64,000 nucleotides of DNA from Shewanella sp. (GCA_028223395.1 JAOIUG010000004.1:1-64000), one strand, 5' to 3'; positions 35,192 to 46,115 are shown, numbered from the stretch's first letter. Made by a program: numbers and translations. The notes: generated by a model not told the origin, from the letters alone.

Positions 35192-36426
35192 CTGGTTAGC
35201 TCCTGTTGACTAATGGTTTGAGCCGGCAATGACAGTGCTAAGAATGCCTCTGAAATCGCGTCCACCAGCGCCTGAATATCCGCTTCGCAATGTTCGACAG
35301 TTAAGGTCACTCTTAATCTGGCACTGCCCTGAGGTACGGTCGGTGGCCGAATTGCACCAACCCAAAAACCCCGTGCTTTAAGCCTGTTAGCCACAGCTAA
35401 AGTCTTTGCATTGTCACCTATAATTATCGGCTGAATAGCAGTGGTTGATCCTGTCAGCTTAATATTTGCTGCGCTACACTTAGCGATAAACATCGCTATA
35501 TTACGCTGTAATTGCTGGTTAAGTTGCGGCTCAGCTGTGATGTGATGAATAGCCGCAGTCACCGCAACAGCATTGGCGGGCGACAGTGCAGTAGAATAAA
35601 TATACTGCCTGGCATTAGCCACCAAATAGTCAATGAGCGTTTGGCTGCCTAAGATGGCGGCGCCTTGTCCGCCTAACGCTTTACCAAAAGTCACCACTTG
35701 AGCATCGATATGTATGTTATCTGACAACATTGAAGCGCCCATGCCTTTTTGCCCTATCACGCCAAAGCCATGAGCGTCATCAACAATCAACCATGAACCG
35801 TGTTGTTGACATAGCACAGACAAATCCTGCAAAGGTGCAAGATCGCCATCCATACTGAACACGCTTTCGGTGATCACAGCGCACGGTGCGTATCGTTTAA
35901 ACTGTTGACTGGCTGATGTGACGTCATTGTGGATAAATCGCTTGATGATTGCCCCACTGTCTTGTAATCCGTCAATAACTGACGCATGTACTCGTTTATC
36001 CGTGAGCACACAATCGGTGTTATCGAACAAGGTTTTCATCAATGCATGATTGGCTGTGAAACCTGAACAAAACAGCAACGCAGCCTCATGATTGGTGGCA
36101 TCACACAGCGCTTGCTCTAACTGTTGATGCGCTTGAGTGTAGCCAACCACTAACGGTGAAGAGCCACTCCCAACACCATAATGCTGCGCGCCTTGATGCA
36201 ACGCATCAATCACTTCGGGTGCATTAGATAAACCTAAATAGTCATTACTGCTAAAGTTGATATAAGGTAAGTCATCAACTTTAATCCCCTTTTTTTGCGT
36301 AGCATCAAGCGTGACGCTGACTCTTTTTCTTAGCAAGCCTTGGTTGGCTAACGATTGATTAGTTTTGACGACTCTGATCTGGAGCAAAGAGGCTGATTGG
36401 GCACTGTCAGACATGGCATGACTCAA
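35188..36426 (-). CDS. bioF: 8-amino-7-oxononanoate synthase
   Basis: 412 residues, slightly longer than the usual ~385. The core starts at PYINFSSNDYLGLS, with HYGVGSGSSPLVVGY, IVDDAHGFGV (PLP-binding Asp and His) and the PLP-lysine in VVTFGKALGGQGA. It condenses pimeloyl-ACP with alanine. ATG 36414 is an alternative start; neither has a strong SD. It lies about 100 bp after bioB and overlaps bioC. Confidence 0.95.
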   Translation of the reverse strand: MSHAMSDSAQSASLLQIRVVKTNQSLANQGLLRKRVSVTLDATQKKGIKVDDLPYINFSSNDYLGLSNAPEVIDALHQGAQHYGVGSGSSPLVVGYTQAHQQLEQALCDATNHEAALLFCSGFTANHALMKTLFDNTDCVLTDKRVHASVIDGLQDSGAIIKRFIHNDVTSASQQFKRYAPCAVITESVFSMDGDLAPLQDLSVLCQQHGSWLIVDDAHGFGVIGQKGMGASMLSDNIHIDAQVVTFGKALGGQGAAILGSQTLIDYLVANARQYIYSTALSPANAVAVTAAIHHITAEPQLNQQLQRNIAMFIAKCSAANIKLTGSTTAIQPIIIGDNAKTLAVANRLKARGFWVGAIRPPTVPQGSARLRVTLTVEHCEADIQALVDAISEAFLALSLPAQTISQQELTR

Positions 36427-36526
36427 TATTAGCGCGGCGGTAAGTACCCGATAGCATATCTTACTGCTACCGGGATCATGTTAAATGAAGCGGTTAAATC
36501 ACGTATTTTACCATTAATGTGATTGC

Positions 36527-37579
36527 TTACAGCGCGCCGGCATCGTAAAAACCCGCTGTTTTTTTATCTTGCTGCGCTGCAGCCTTGGCAAGCATCGCTT
36601 CATCTTGCTCTTTGGTTGCCGCTACGCCTTGCTCTGGGTGCAATCCAAGACGTTTAAATAAACTCATATCATCATTTTCTTCAGGGTTTGGTGTGGTCAA
36701 CAGTTTGCAGCCATAAAAGATGGAGTTAGCACCAGCAAAAAAGCACATAGCTTGCAGTTCATCAGTCATATTTTCGCGACCAGCGGACAAACGCACACGA
36801 GATTTAGGCATAATGATCCGCGCAACCGCGATGGTGCGTACAAACTCAAGTGGATCTAAATCATCAATCTTTTCAAACGGAGTCCCTTCTACTTTAACCA
36901 GCATGTTAATCGGCACTGAATCTGGGTGTTGATCTAAGTTGGCAAGTTGTTGCAGCAGCCCCGCTCTATCGGTCGCTTTCTCTCCCATGCCTACAATACC
37001 GCCGGAGCATACTTTCATGCCTGAAGCACGGACATTGGATAAGGTATCGAGCCGGTTTTGATAAGTTCGCGTCGTGATCACATCGCCATAATACTCAGGT
37101 GAGGTATCTAAGTTATGGTTGTAATAATCCAGCCCAGCATCGGCCAGTTCGCTTGCTTGATCCGCAGAGAGCATGCCCAAAGTCATGCACGTTTCCATAC
37201 CTAAAGATTTCACTTCTTCAACCATGGTTTTAAGGTAGGGCATATCACGCGCTTTAGGATTACGCCACGCAGCGCCCATACAAAAACGTGAAGCGCCAGC
37301 GGCTTTTGCACTGCGCGCTTCCGTTAATACGGTTTCCATTGCGAGTAAGCGCTCTTTTTCAAGACCGGTATCATAACGCGCACTTTGCGGGCAGTATTTG
37401 CAATCTTCAGGGCAAGCGCCTGTTTTAATCGAGAGTAAACGACTGATCTGCACTTCGTTAGGATCAAATGTTTGGCGATGTACGCTGTGAGCTTGAAACA
37501 ACAGATCGTTCATCGGTAACGCAAATAGAGCCTCTATCTCCACACGTTTCCAGTTATTTCTCATCGGTACCTCTGACAT
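36527..37579 (-). CDS. bioB: Biotin synthase
   Basis: 350 residues, a radical SAM enzyme with [10 protein letters not shown] near residues 57-66 giving the [4Fe-4S] cysteines. [16 protein letters not shown] and [13 protein letters not shown] follow, and [10 protein letters not shown] contains the conserved Arg of the [2Fe-2S] site. It inserts sulfur into dethiobiotin. First gene of the minus-strand bio unit, with AGGAAGG before its ATG; it diverges from bioA. Confidence 0.97.
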   Translation of the reverse strand: MSEVPMRNNWKRVEIEALFALPMNDLLFQAHSVHRQTFDPNEVQISRLLSIKTGACPEDCKYCPQSARYDTGLEKERLLAMETVLTEARSAKAAGASRFCMGAAWRNPKARDMPYLKTMVEEVKSLGMETCMTLGMLSADQASELADAGLDYYNHNLDTSPEYYGDVITTRTYQNRLDTLSNVRASGMKVCSGGIVGMGEKATDRAGLLQQLANLDQHPDSVPINMLVKVEGTPFEKIDDLDPLEFVRTIAVARIIMPKSRVRLSAGRENMTDELQAMCFFAGANSIFYGCKLLTTPNPEENDDMSLFKRLGLHPEQGVAATKEQDEAMLAKAAAQQDKKTAGFYDAGAL

Positions 37580-37917
37580 TTCTCATCCTTCCTGTTGCTT
37601 ATACTCAATCGTACTTGATGTTGATATGGTGTTGGCGACGCGCTGACATTTTTACCGTTAACAGTCTATAGACATCAACCAAAAAGTCGCTTTATGCCTG
37701 CTTATAATTGCAAGCGTTACCTCTCTCGCTGGGTGACGTTGATTCAGTAAGAACAAACGCCACAACGTAGCGAGTAGTGCAAGTTAAACCTATGATGTTC
37801 TCCTTTATTCACGGAGAATTTCAGAGCGATAACCTCAATATTTATCTTGCCTAGCATACCGACAAGCCTTAACCTGTCAATGCTGAATAGCCCAGTGGAT
37901 TTACTAACGGTTAATAT
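37580..37917. promoter_or_regulatory. Divergent bioB/bioA promoter region
   Basis: 338 bp between divergent biotin genes, with no ORF of note. By analogy with other gammaproteobacteria it should hold promoters controlled by BirA. I looked for the TTGTAAACC / GGTTTACAA operator with a ~15-bp spacer and found only degenerate half-site matches at wrong spacing. Confidence 0.5.
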
Positions 37918-39258
37918 ATGAACTCAGAAAAACAGATGAATAACCCTTTTATTGATCACGATTTTGACAAAGAACACCTATGGCATCCTTACACATCAAT
38001 GCATAATCCCCTTCCTGCTTATGGAGTTGTCAGTGCTGAAGGCGTTGAACTCACTTTAGATAATGGCATGAAATTAATTGATGGCACAAGTTCATGGTGG
38101 GCCTGTGTCCATGGTTACAGTCACCCTAACATTGTCAGCGCAATGCAGCAGCAAACAGCACAGCTCAGTCATGTGATGTTTGGTGGGCTCACTCACCGAC
38201 CTGCTGTCGAGCTAGCAAGAATACTTGTCGACATGACAAGTGAGCGCCTAACCAAAGTGTTTCTCGCAGATTCGGGCTCTATTGCTGTAGAAGTTGCGAT
38301 GAAGATGGCGCTGCAATATTGGCAAGGACGAGATAAGCCCAATAAACAAAAGATCCTGACAGTGAAAAGCGGTTATCACGGCGATACCTTTGCTGCCATG
38401 AGTGTCTGCGATCCTGAAGGAGGCATGCACACTATGTTTGGTGAGCTCGTTACAGAGCAACTGTTTGCGCCAGCACCAACATCGCGTTTTGCTGAAAGTT
38501 TTGATGCAAAAGAGCTTCTGCCGATCAGTAACATGTTCGAAGATAATCACCAGCAAATCGCTGCAGTGCTTATTGAACCAATTATGCAGGGTGCCGGCGG
38601 AATGCGCTTTTACCACCCAGAGTATTTGAGCGCACTGCGAAAATTATGTGACAAGTATGATGTACTGCTCATTCTCGATGAAATTGCCACAGGATTTGGG
38701 CGCACCGGTAAACTCTTTGGCTATGAACATGCCAATATTGAGGCTGACATATTATGCTTAGGTAAAGCGCTTACTGGTGGTTATATTTCGTTAGCTGCAA
38801 CAATGTGCAGTGATGAAGTTGCTGAAGGCGTCAGTGATTCTCCAGCAGGCGTTTTCATGCATGGACCCACATTTATGGGTAACCCATTAGCCTGTACTGC
38901 AGCCATTGCAAGCCTTGAACTTATCAACCAACAAAAGTGGCAAAACCAAGTCGCCCATATTGAATCGCAACTGCGCGCTGAGCTTGCTGACGCTGTTAAC
39001 TATACCCATGTAGTTGATGTGCGCGTCCTTGGCGCTGTTGGCGTATTAGAGATGAGCTCAACGTTAAACACCGCCGAGCTTCAACAGCAATTTGTTGATC
39101 TGGGAGTATGGATACGGCCCTTCTCAAATCTTATCTATATTATGCCTCCCTACACCATCTCAAGTGAACAATTAACCCAATTAACCCGTGCGATGAAAAA
39201 AGTGGCCAGTCAACTCACATTGCCAAGTCACCGCAGCCAATTCATCAGCCATGGTTAA
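37918..39258 (+). CDS. bioA: DAPA aminotransferase
   Basis: 446 residues, class III PLP aminotransferase. LWHPYTSMHNPLP near the N-terminus and GTSSWWACVHGYSHP are diagnostic of BioA. The PLP-lysine is in LCLGKALTGGYISLAA near residue 280, and HGPTFMGNPLACTAA follows. It makes 7,8-diaminopelargonate using SAM as amino donor. ATG 37936 is an alternative start, and neither start has a clear SD. A shared terminator lies downstream. Confidence 0.96.
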   Translation: MNSEKQMNNPFIDHDFDKEHLWHPYTSMHNPLPAYGVVSAEGVELTLDNGMKLIDGTSSWWACVHGYSHPNIVSAMQQQTAQLSHVMFGGLTHRPAVELARILVDMTSERLTKVFLADSGSIAVEVAMKMALQYWQGRDKPNKQKILTVKSGYHGDTFAAMSVCDPEGGMHTMFGELVTEQLFAPAPTSRFAESFDAKELLPISNMFEDNHQQIAAVLIEPIMQGAGGMRFYHPEYLSALRKLCDKYDVLLILDEIATGFGRTGKLFGYEHANIEADILCLGKALTGGYISLAATMCSDEVAEGVSDSPAGVFMHGPTFMGNPLACTAAIASLELINQQKWQNQVAHIESQLRAELADAVNYTHVVDVRVLGAVGVLEMSSTLNTAELQQQFVDLGVWIRPFSNLIYIMPPYTISSEQLTQLTRAMKKVASQLTLPSHRSQFISHG

Positions 39259-39296
39259 TCGTTAATCTTCATATTTTTTTACATTGAGAGTAGTGC

Positions 39297-39336
39297 CAAT
39301 AAAATGGAAGACAAGCTTATTATCTTCCATTTTATT
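39297..39336. terminator. Bidirectional terminator between bioA and the chemoreceptor
   Basis: CAATAAAATGGAAGA (39297-39311) and its exact reverse complement (39322-39336) form a perfect 15-bp stem with a 10-nt loop. Each strand ends in a TTTTATTG run. It serves two convergent genes, 39 bp after bioA and 10 bp after the chemoreceptor stop. Confidence 0.85.
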
Positions 39337-39345
39337 GAGCGGATA

Positions 39346-41298
39346 TTATAACCTGAACCCCGCGATTTGCGACGCCAATCGCTGGGAGTCTTTCGCTAAA
39401 GCTTGACCAATAGCAGAGGCTTGTTGTGAGATTTCTAAGGCACAGTCCGCGCCAGTTTTGATGGCATCAGTTCGGCTGTCCATTGCCGCTGACACCTCTC
39501 TTTGCTCTACCATGTTTTGAGTGATTTGCTGGCTGATCAGTACAATATCTTCAACATTACTGGCTAACGTCGCAATGCTTTGGCTCACTAAGCTTGCTTG
39601 TTCCACCCCTTCGTTAGCTTGTATCGAGCCCGCTTCCATTGCTTTGACCGCTTGATTTGCGCCTTGTTGAACTTGCTCTATCATTGCTTCAATTTCCTGT
39701 GTGGAGGCTTGAGTTCGACTCGCCAGTGTTCTTACTTCGTCGGCAACCACCGCGAACCCCCTGCCTTGCTCACCAGCTCGCGCTGCTTCTATCGCCGCGT
39801 TTAATGCCAGTAAATTAGTTTGATCGGCAATGGATCGGATCACATTAACGACTTTGCCTATTTCGCTACTGTGGATAGCCAACTGGTTAATCACTTCAGT
39901 ACCAGTGCTGACTTCTCTAGCGATTTTATTAATCCCATCAACCGTACTGGTAATAATTTCTTTACCATGCTTTACCGAGATCTGGGCATCTGAGGTGACT
40001 TGATTTGCATCGTGAGTGCAACGCTCAACACCGTTTGACGATTCGAGCATATCTGCAATTGCCTCTGCCACATTGTGTGTTTGCGCTTGTTGCTCGATTA
40101 ACGTGCTTTCCACCTCAGAGGTCATGCTTTGCATTTTATTACTGGCTAATACCACATCTTCACTGACAAGCTTTACTTCGGTGATCAGTAAACGAATACT
40201 GGCTAGCATGTGGTTAAATGCTTGAGCAATCACGGTTAATTCATCATTGCCTGTCACGGGGAGATCTTCGGTGAGATCCCCTTTTGCCACTCGAGAGGTC
40301 AAAGCTTCTATGGCATTAACTTTTTCTATGATGGCTTTATAAATCAACAGCAAAATCATAATGCTACTAAACACAATAACGCCTGCGATGACAATCAACC
40401 ATAACATGTGCGACTGTTCACTCTGTAAGCGTGCCTGCAATTGTGACGTTAGCGTCTCACCGGTTTGTATATCGAGCAGTTCAAGCGCATCATAAACCCG
40501 TTTCGATTGAGCCTTAAACACTGCCAAACTAATGCTAAACTCATCGGGATTAATCAAGTTATCGTTAATCGATGACACAAAACGATCCACAGCCAACACC
40601 GCATCTTCTTGCAATGCTTTTAGGATGTGTAATTCCCCTTCTGGGACAACATTAAAAAGACGTCGAGCGGTTTTTTCAAGTAAATGTTGCTGCTCCGCAA
40701 GTCTTTCATTAAGCGCCACCAATTGAGTATAAGAGTCGGGTGTAAATCGACCTTGTTGTAGAATGCTTTGTGATAAGGTTGTTGCTAACGAATAGTACTC
40801 CGCAGTTTGTGCGACACGTTTAATGTACAATTCGGCCAAGTAGAAACCACTGGATTGTCCATCTAGCGCCACACCCGACAGCGCAGACATGTCCTCTTTG
40901 GCGTTAGTTAACAAAGTGGCCAGCGCGGGTTTGTCTTGAGGTTCGCTATTAAATTGAGCTGCAAGCTGCGTCAACACACGAGTTTCATTGGCGCTAAATT
41001 GGTGGGCAACCATTAATGCATCTAGCGATGATCCCGCTAATGCTTGTACATTATGGTAATTTTGCCAATCGTTCTCTCGACTTTGGCGATACGCTGTTTC
41101 AATATGGCTGAGTGTCGTCAGTGCTAACATTCCAGCAATTTCATCATTAAGATGATTCACCGCCGCTTTTTGTTGCAGCATAATCATTCCCGAACCGAAT
41201 AAGAGAGGCAGTAATGTCACACTCGCAAGAAGGATAAACTTTCTTTTAAAATTCAGTCTATTAACTGCGTTAATTCCCATTGAGATAAAAGTATTCAT
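39346..41298 (-). CDS. Methyl-accepting chemotaxis protein
   Basis: 650 residues. Membrane helices near 20-42 and 308-330 bracket a periplasmic sensor domain of about 265 residues that is helix-rich and without an obvious Cache or PAS pattern. HAMP follows ([23 protein letters not shown]), then the cytoplasmic signalling coiled coil whose hairpin tip reads [20 protein letters not shown] and [21 protein letters not shown]. It couples an unknown external signal to CheA/CheW. The C-terminus lacks a CheR-binding pentapeptide. Confidence 0.93.
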   Translation of the reverse strand: MNTFISMGINAVNRLNFKRKFILLASVTLLPLLFGSGMIMLQQKAAVNHLNDEIAGMLALTTLSHIETAYRQSRENDWQNYHNVQALAGSSLDALMVAHQFSANETRVLTQLAAQFNSEPQDKPALATLLTNAKEDMSALSGVALDGQSSGFYLAELYIKRVAQTAEYYSLATTLSQSILQQGRFTPDSYTQLVALNERLAEQQHLLEKTARRLFNVVPEGELHILKALQEDAVLAVDRFVSSINDNLINPDEFSISLAVFKAQSKRVYDALELLDIQTGETLTSQLQARLQSEQSHMLWLIVIAGVIVFSSIMILLLIYKAIIEKVNAIEALTSRVAKGDLTEDLPVTGNDELTVIAQAFNHMLASIRLLITEVKLVSEDVVLASNKMQSMTSEVESTLIEQQAQTHNVAEAIADMLESSNGVERCTHDANQVTSDAQISVKHGKEIITSTVDGINKIAREVSTGTEVINQLAIHSSEIGKVVNVIRSIADQTNLLALNAAIEAARAGEQGRGFAVVADEVRTLASRTQASTQEIEAMIEQVQQGANQAVKAMEAGSIQANEGVEQASLVSQSIATLASNVEDIVLISQQITQNMVEQREVSAAMDSRTDAIKTGADCALEISQQASAIGQALAKDSQRLASQIAGFRL

Positions 41299-41863
41299 TC
41301 AGTACTGAATCCATTCTTTAATATAAGTCGAAACACTAGACCTGATACTGAAACAATTAATTTCAATAAAATCAACTAAATCTTCATTTTTGTTTACCTC
41401 TTTATATGCTCTTCTTTATGACTGACACCACGCATTTGCATCAGTTATCGCTACGCGAATGCGTTCACCTTGTTAACACTTCATGCCTGCCTTGCCCTTA
41501 CATTTAATTGTGCAATATAAAGTTTAGGGATCAATACGATAATAATAAAACCACCGTACGATTATTGCCGGGTTCTTAAGCTGGTGATGTGTCAATTCCT
41601 TTTCAGATCCTATGCCCTGCACTGCATAAGTATATTTATGCGCTTAAGCTAAAAAAAGGTAAAAATAACATGCTAACTTGTTAAACGCTGACAGCACAGG
41701 GTCTCGCGGGCAATAAAACACCATTAATTCAGGTGTAAAAGCGTGATTTTTTCATGATATTTCGTTTAAATTCGCATTGAATGATAAAAATCGATAAAAA
41801 AAATGGAAAAGTATTGCTATACTTGCGCGGAATTTTAGAACGTAACTCCAATAGAGTAGAAAA
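41299..41863. promoter_or_regulatory. Promoter region of fusA2 and the chemoreceptor
   Basis: 565 bp between divergent genes with no supported ORF. A good -10 element TATACT lies at 41818-41823, about 40 bp upstream of the fusA2 start; its -35 is poor. A 7-bp inverted repeat ACGCATT / AATGCGT (41430-41464) is also present, of unknown meaning. Confidence 0.5.
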
Positions 41864-43954
41864 ATGACTGATTTATCAAAGTACAGAAACATTGGTATCT
41901 TTGCTCACGTTGACGCGGGTAAGACCACCACAACTGAGCGTATCCTTAAGCTTACCGGTAAAATCCATAAGATAGGTGAAGTTCATGACGGCGAGTCAAC
42001 AACTGACTTCATGGAACAGGAAGCTGAGCGTGGTATTACCATTCAGTCTGCTGCTGTTAGTTGTTTTTGGAACGACCACCGTTTCAACGTTATTGACACC
42101 CCTGGCCACGTTGACTTCACCGTAGAAGTTTATCGTTCTCTTAAAGTTCTTGATGGCGGTGTTGGCGTATTCTGTGGTTCTGGTGGTGTTGAACCACAAT
42201 CAGAAACTAACTGGCGTTATGCAAACGAATCAGAAGTTGCGCGTATCATCTTCGTCAACAAGTTAGACCGTATGGGTGCTGACTTTTTGCGTGTTGTTAA
42301 GCAAACTCAAGACGTTCTTGCAGCTAACCCACTTGTGATGGTGCTACCAATCGGTATCGAAGATGAGTTCTCAGGTGTTGTTGACCTGCTAACTCGTAAA
42401 GCTTGGATATGGGATGAAACTGGACAAGCTGAAAACTACAAGATTGAAGATGTTCCAGCTGACATGGTTGACCAAGTTGAAGAATACCGTGAAATGCTTA
42501 TCGAAACTGCTGTTGAGCAAGACGATGATCTAATGGAAGCATACATGGACGGCGAAGAGCCATCTATGGAAGACATCAAGCGTTGTATCCGTAAGGGTAC
42601 GCGTACAATGGACTTCTTCCCAACATACTGTGGTTCTGCATTTAAGAACAAAGGTATGCAGCTTCTTCTTGACGCTGTTGTTGATTACCTACCAAACCCA
42701 GTTGAAGTTGATCCACAACCTCTTACTGACGAAGAAGGTAATGAAACAGGCGAAGTGGCAACAGTATCTGTTGACGAGCCATTAAAAGCACTCGCATTCA
42801 AGATCATGGATGACCGTTTTGGTGCCCTAACCTTCGTACGTATCTACTCAGGTAAGATCAACAAAGGTGACACCATCCTTAACTCGTTCACAGGTAAAAC
42901 TGAGCGTGTTGGTCGTATGGTTGAAATGCAAGCTGATGAGCGTAACGAGCTTGATTACGCACAAGCGGGCGACATCATCGCTATCGTCGGTATGAAGAAC
43001 GTGCAAACAGGTCACACTTTGTGTGATGTTAAGCACCCTTGTACTCTTGAAGCTATGGTATTCCCAGAGCCAGTTATCTCTATCGCTGTTGCGCCAAAAG
43101 ATAAAGGCGGATCAGAGAAAATGGGTATCGCTATCGGTAAAATGATTGCAGAAGATCCATCTTTCCGCGTAGAAACTGACGAAGATTCAGGTGAAACGAT
43201 CCTTAAAGGTATGGGTGAGCTTCACCTAGACATTAAGGTAGACATCCTTAAGCGTACATACGGCGTTGACCTAATTGTAGGTGAGCCTCAAGTTGCTTAC
43301 CGTGAAACGATTACTCAGGTTACTGAAGATAGCTACACGCATAAGAAACAGTCTGGTGGTTCTGGTCAGTTCGGTAAGATCGACTACGTTATCCGTCCAG
43401 GTGAGCAAAACACTGGTTTCACTTTCAGCTCTTCAGTTGTTGGTGGTAACGTACCTAAAGAATTCTGGCCTGCAGTTGAGAAAGGTTTCGCCTCTATGAT
43501 GGATACCGGTACTGTTGCTGGTTTCCCTGTACTAGACGTTGAACTAGAACTAACTGATGGTGCTTTCCACGCAGTTGACTCGTCAGCTATCGCGTTCGAA
43601 ATCGCTGCTAAAGGCGCATTCCGTCAGTCTATGCCTAAAGCCGGTGCACAACTTCTTGAGCCAATCATGAACGTTGACGTATTCAGCCCAGAAGACAACG
43701 TTGGTGACGTCATTGGTGACCTTAACCGTCGTCGTGGCATGATCAAAGATCAAATGGCTGGTGTTACTGGCGTTCGTATTAAAGCTGACGTACCGTTATC
43801 AGAAATGTTCGGTTACATCGGTTCACTACGTACTATGACATCTGGTCGTGGCCAATTCTCTATGGAATTCGCTCACTACGCACCGTGTCCAAACAGTGTT
43901 GCTGAAAAAGTTATCGCTGAAGTTAAAGCACGCGAAGCTGCTGCTAAGAAGTAA
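41864..43954 (+). CDS. fusA2: Elongation factor G, second copy (EF-G2)
   Basis: 696 residues, a full EF-G: G1 [12 protein letters not shown], switch [18 protein letters not shown]3 [10 protein letters not shown]4 [10 protein letters not shown], then domains II-V with [14 protein letters not shown] and the C-terminal [13 protein letters not shown] region. It is not in a str operon and has its own promoter and strong terminator. Wording such as [21 protein letters not shown] is typical of the second EF-G of Pseudomonas, Vibrio and Shewanella. Translocase on the ribosome; the specific role of the second copy is not settled. Codon use is strongly biased toward highly expressed choices (CGT, GGT, AAC, TTC), unlike its neighbours. 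Confidence 0.93.
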   Translation: MTDLSKYRNIGIFAHVDAGKTTTTERILKLTGKIHKIGEVHDGESTTDFMEQEAERGITIQSAAVSCFWNDHRFNVIDTPGHVDFTVEVYRSLKVLDGGVGVFCGSGGVEPQSETNWRYANESEVARIIFVNKLDRMGADFLRVVKQTQDVLAANPLVMVLPIGIEDEFSGVVDLLTRKAWIWDETGQAENYKIEDVPADMVDQVEEYREMLIETAVEQDDDLMEAYMDGEEPSMEDIKRCIRKGTRTMDFFPTYCGSAFKNKGMQLLLDAVVDYLPNPVEVDPQPLTDEEGNETGEVATVSVDEPLKALAFKIMDDRFGALTFVRIYSGKINKGDTILNSFTGKTERVGRMVEMQADERNELDYAQAGDIIAIVGMKNVQTGHTLCDVKHPCTLEAMVFPEPVISIAVAPKDKGGSEKMGIAIGKMIAEDPSFRVETDEDSGETILKGMGELHLDIKVDILKRTYGVDLIVGEPQVAYRETITQVTEDSYTHKKQSGGSGQFGKIDYVIRPGEQNTGFTFSSSVVGGNVPKEFWPAVEKGFASMMDTGTVAGFPVLDVELELTDGAFHAVDSSAIAFEIAAKGAFRQSMPKAGAQLLEPIMNVDVFSPEDNVGDVIGDLNRRRGMIKDQMAGVTGVRIKADVPLSEMFGYIGSLRTMTSGRGQFSMEFAHYAPCPNSVAEKVIAEVKAREAAAKK

Positions 43955-44000
43955 CTATTAATTAGTTATGACTCTTAACGAGTGTTAAGCGTTAACAAAG

Positions 44001-44030
44001 GCCTATAGATGCAGATCTATAGGCTTTTTT
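44001..44030 (+). terminator. Intrinsic terminator of fusA2
   Basis: GCCTATAGAT / ATCTATAGGC form a perfect 10-bp stem with a GCAG tetraloop followed by six T residues, 46 bp after the stop. Confidence 0.95.
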
Positions 44031-44149
44031 ATTATTGACGCTATGATCGACAACACCACAACACATAGAGTCAGCCAACATCTGCATAATTGATTGTTGA
44101 GATCGTTCGCCCAAACTCACAACGGGTTATTTATCACATTTGCCAACCA

Positions 44150-44623
44150 CTACGCTATCGGTTCAAACCTCAATGCCATGCGCTTTATCTCATGCAATGA
44201 CACCTGATGACGATTACGTTCAGCACATTGCTTTTGGTGTTCAAGATCAAACGGATCGCCAATTTGCTGGATCATGATCTCATAACCTAATGCTAATGCC
44301 GCAGCTTGGTAAGCAGCAAACTCCCATTGGGCTAAGTTAGTATTGTCACAAACGACTAATGGCAATTGCTCTGCCATCGCACTGATAAAATCGACTAAGT
44401 TAAGCTGATGATACTCAGTGAGCTTTTTGACATCAAAACAATAATGCCCCTGTTGATAAAAATAACGATCCGTTGAACATATTCCTCGATAAGGGGTTGT
44501 TCGATTAATAAAGCGAGGATCCGTTAGCGGATTCTCTGCCAGATAGGCACCAATCCAATGGCTTTTTCCACTGCCAGGTAAGCCACGCATAATAATCGCA
44601 AGCTTATCGCGTTGAAATGTCAT
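44150..44623 (-). CDS. P-loop kinase-like ATP-binding protein
   Basis: 157 residues of the polynucleotide-kinase/zeta-toxin-like AAA_33 type. Walker A GLPGSGKSHW at about 14-23; Walker-B-like VVCDNTNLAQWEFAAY near 89-104, in which the DNTN tetrad is typical of this group; and Arg-rich lid AERNRHQVSLHEIKRM. It probably transfers phosphate to an RNA or small molecule; the substrate is unknown. Its ATG overlaps the cobB stop by 4 bp, so the two are co-translated, hinting at a link to NAD or ADP-ribose metabolism. Confidence 0.8.
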   Translation of the reverse strand: MTFQRDKLAIIMRGLPGSGKSHWIGAYLAENPLTDPRFINRTTPYRGICSTDRYFYQQGHYCFDVKKLTEYHQLNLVDFISAMAEQLPLVVCDNTNLAQWEFAAYQAAALALGYEIMIQQIGDPFDLEHQKQCAERNRHQVSLHEIKRMALRFEPIA

Positions 44624-45348
44624 CGGCTCAGCTCACTTAAAGGTTTTCCCTGCAAAATCCCCTCGATCAGCTGAGGCAACACGTCACTGGCTTTACCTTG
44701 TAAATGGTATTGAAACTGACTGTTAGCACTTGGTGGTAACAAGTTCACCTCTACTGTCTGCGCGCCATGGTGTTTGGCCAGCTCAACAAAACCTGCAGCA
44801 GGATAAACGGTACCCGAAGTACCAACAGCGATAAAGAGATCGCACCTGGCTAACGCCTGCTGGATCCGGCTTAATCCCAACGGGATCTCACCAAACCACA
44901 CGACATGAGGTCTAAGCCGCTGCCCAGGGATACAACACGTGCACGTATTATCGACTCCAAAAGGCGCATTAAGTGTGAATGTTTGCCCAGAACCTGGGCA
45001 TCGGCCTTTAGCAAGCTCACCGTGCATGTGCACTAACTTTTTTGAGCCCGCGCGCTCATGTAAGTCATCAATATTTTGGGTGACGATAAGTAACTCGCCT
45101 GCAGATGCTTGCTCTAAATAAGCCAATGCAATGTGCCCCTCATTGGGCACAATTTCACTCATCAAGAACTGCTGTCGACGTGCGTTATAAAATCGTTCAA
45201 CCTGATTAGGATCGCGTTGATAGCCTTCAGGTGTCGCGACATCTTCAATATGATGATCCTCCCATAAGCCATTTTCATCCCTAAAGGTACTGAGCCCAGA
45301 TCCTGCGGAGATCCCCGCCCCCGTTAATACGACTATCTGTTGGTACAT
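44620..45348 (-). CDS. cobB: NAD+-dependent protein deacylase (sirtuin, CobB-like)
   Basis: 242 residues. NAD+-binding GAGISAGSGLSTFRDENGLW (9-28), catalytic TQNIDDLHERAG and HMHGEL with the active-site His. FYNARRQQ supplies the Tyr and Arg of class III sirtuins, which also remove succinyl groups. Zinc cysteines are CPGSG and CTCC. HVVWFGEIP and AVGTSGTVYPAAGF complete the family set. It removes acyl groups from lysines such as that of acetyl-CoA synthetase. First gene of a two-gene unit. Confidence 0.95.
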   Translation of the reverse strand: MYQQIVVLTGAGISAGSGLSTFRDENGLWEDHHIEDVATPEGYQRDPNQVERFYNARRQQFLMSEIVPNEGHIALAYLEQASAGELLIVTQNIDDLHERAGSKKLVHMHGELAKGRCPGSGQTFTLNAPFGVDNTCTCCIPGQRLRPHVVWFGEIPLGLSRIQQALARCDLFIAVGTSGTVYPAAGFVELAKHHGAQTVEVNLLPPSANSQFQYHLQGKASDVLPQLIEGILQGKPLSELSR

Positions 45349-45546
45349 TAACGTTCCTATTGATTAATCTTGTCTTCTTTATTTTGCCCTGTAAAGCGAA
45401 CAATTAATACTCCACACTCGTATTGTCTTAAAATAACAATACTTAAAGTAAGCTTAAATTGTTTGTTATTCATGAGTTTTACTCATTTATTTGGCTTTAA
45501 ATCCTTTAAAGTTTGAACAAAGGTTTATGTTTTACTATTGTGCACA

Positions 45547-45552
45547 TATAAT
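45547..45552 (+). promoter_or_regulatory. fur: -10 element of fur
   Basis: TATAAT at 45547-45552, about 65 bp upstream of the fur ATG; the -35 is weak. An inverted repeat ATGAGT / ACTCAT at 45472-45486 lies further upstream. No good 19-bp Fur box is seen. Confidence 0.55.
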
Positions 45553-45617
45553 GGATTGAATACTCACATATGAGCAGCCGATGTGACACAGGCGGTTCTG
45601 TAATCAAGAGAACAATA

Positions 45618-46049
45618 ATGACAGATGGAAATCAAGCGCTAAAAAAAGCGGGTTTAAAAGTCACCCTACCACGAGTCAAAATTTTAGAGTTGATGCAATC
45701 ACCTGACAATCAACATATCAGCGCTGAAGATCTGTATAAGAAACTGCTTGAGATTGGTGAAGAAATTGGCTTAGCGACCGTATACAGAGTACTGAACCAA
45801 TTTGATGACGCTGGCATTGTTACCCGCCATCACTTCGAAAGTGGCAAAGCAGTGTTTGAGCTATCAAGCCAGCATCATCACGATCACCTTGTGTGCTTAT
45901 CTTGCGGAAAAGTGTTTGAATTTACTGATGATGTCATTGAGCAACGTCAAGATGAAATCGCAATGAAACATAACATTAGACTGACCAACCACAGTTTGTA
46001 TCTTTATGGTGTTTGCACAAATGACGATTGCGATCACGGCGTGGCATAA
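45618..46049 (+). CDS. fur: Ferric uptake regulator Fur
   Basis: 143 residues from ATG 45618 (AGAGAA upstream); the frame from 45570 adds an unconserved leader. The winged-helix DNA-binding domain has LATVYRVLNQFDDAGIV at about 53-69. Metal sites: HHHDHLVCLSCGKVFEF with His and the CxxC zinc pair, and the C-terminal second pair CTNDDCDHG. With Fe2+ it represses iron uptake genes. Single gene with its own terminator. Confidence 0.97.
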   Translation: MTDGNQALKKAGLKVTLPRVKILELMQSPDNQHISAEDLYKKLLEIGEEIGLATVYRVLNQFDDAGIVTRHHFESGKAVFELSSQHHHDHLVCLSCGKVFEFTDDVIEQRQDEIAMKHNIRLTNHSLYLYGVCTNDDCDHGVA

Positions 46050-46066
46050 CCTAGCACCATGACAAT

Positions 46067-46091
46067 AAAACCAGCTTAGGCTGGTTTTTTT
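46067..46091 (+). terminator. Intrinsic terminator of fur
   Basis: AACCAGC / GCTGGTT stem with a 4-nt loop followed by seven T residues, about 20 bp after the fur stop. It also has an A run on the other side and may serve the convergent GNAT gene. Confidence 0.9.
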
Positions 46092-46115
46092 ATCTCTAAA
46101 AACATAAACAGGCTG

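Noticed and set aside
37580-37917. Possible BirA operator between bioB and bioA
   Set aside because: Half-sites such as TTAACC and GGATTTAC are present but degenerate and about 22 bp apart instead of about 15.
45400-45617. Fur autoregulatory box upstream of fur
   Set aside because: No 19-bp GATAATGATAATCATTATC-like match was found; only an unrelated ATGAGT/ACTCAT repeat.
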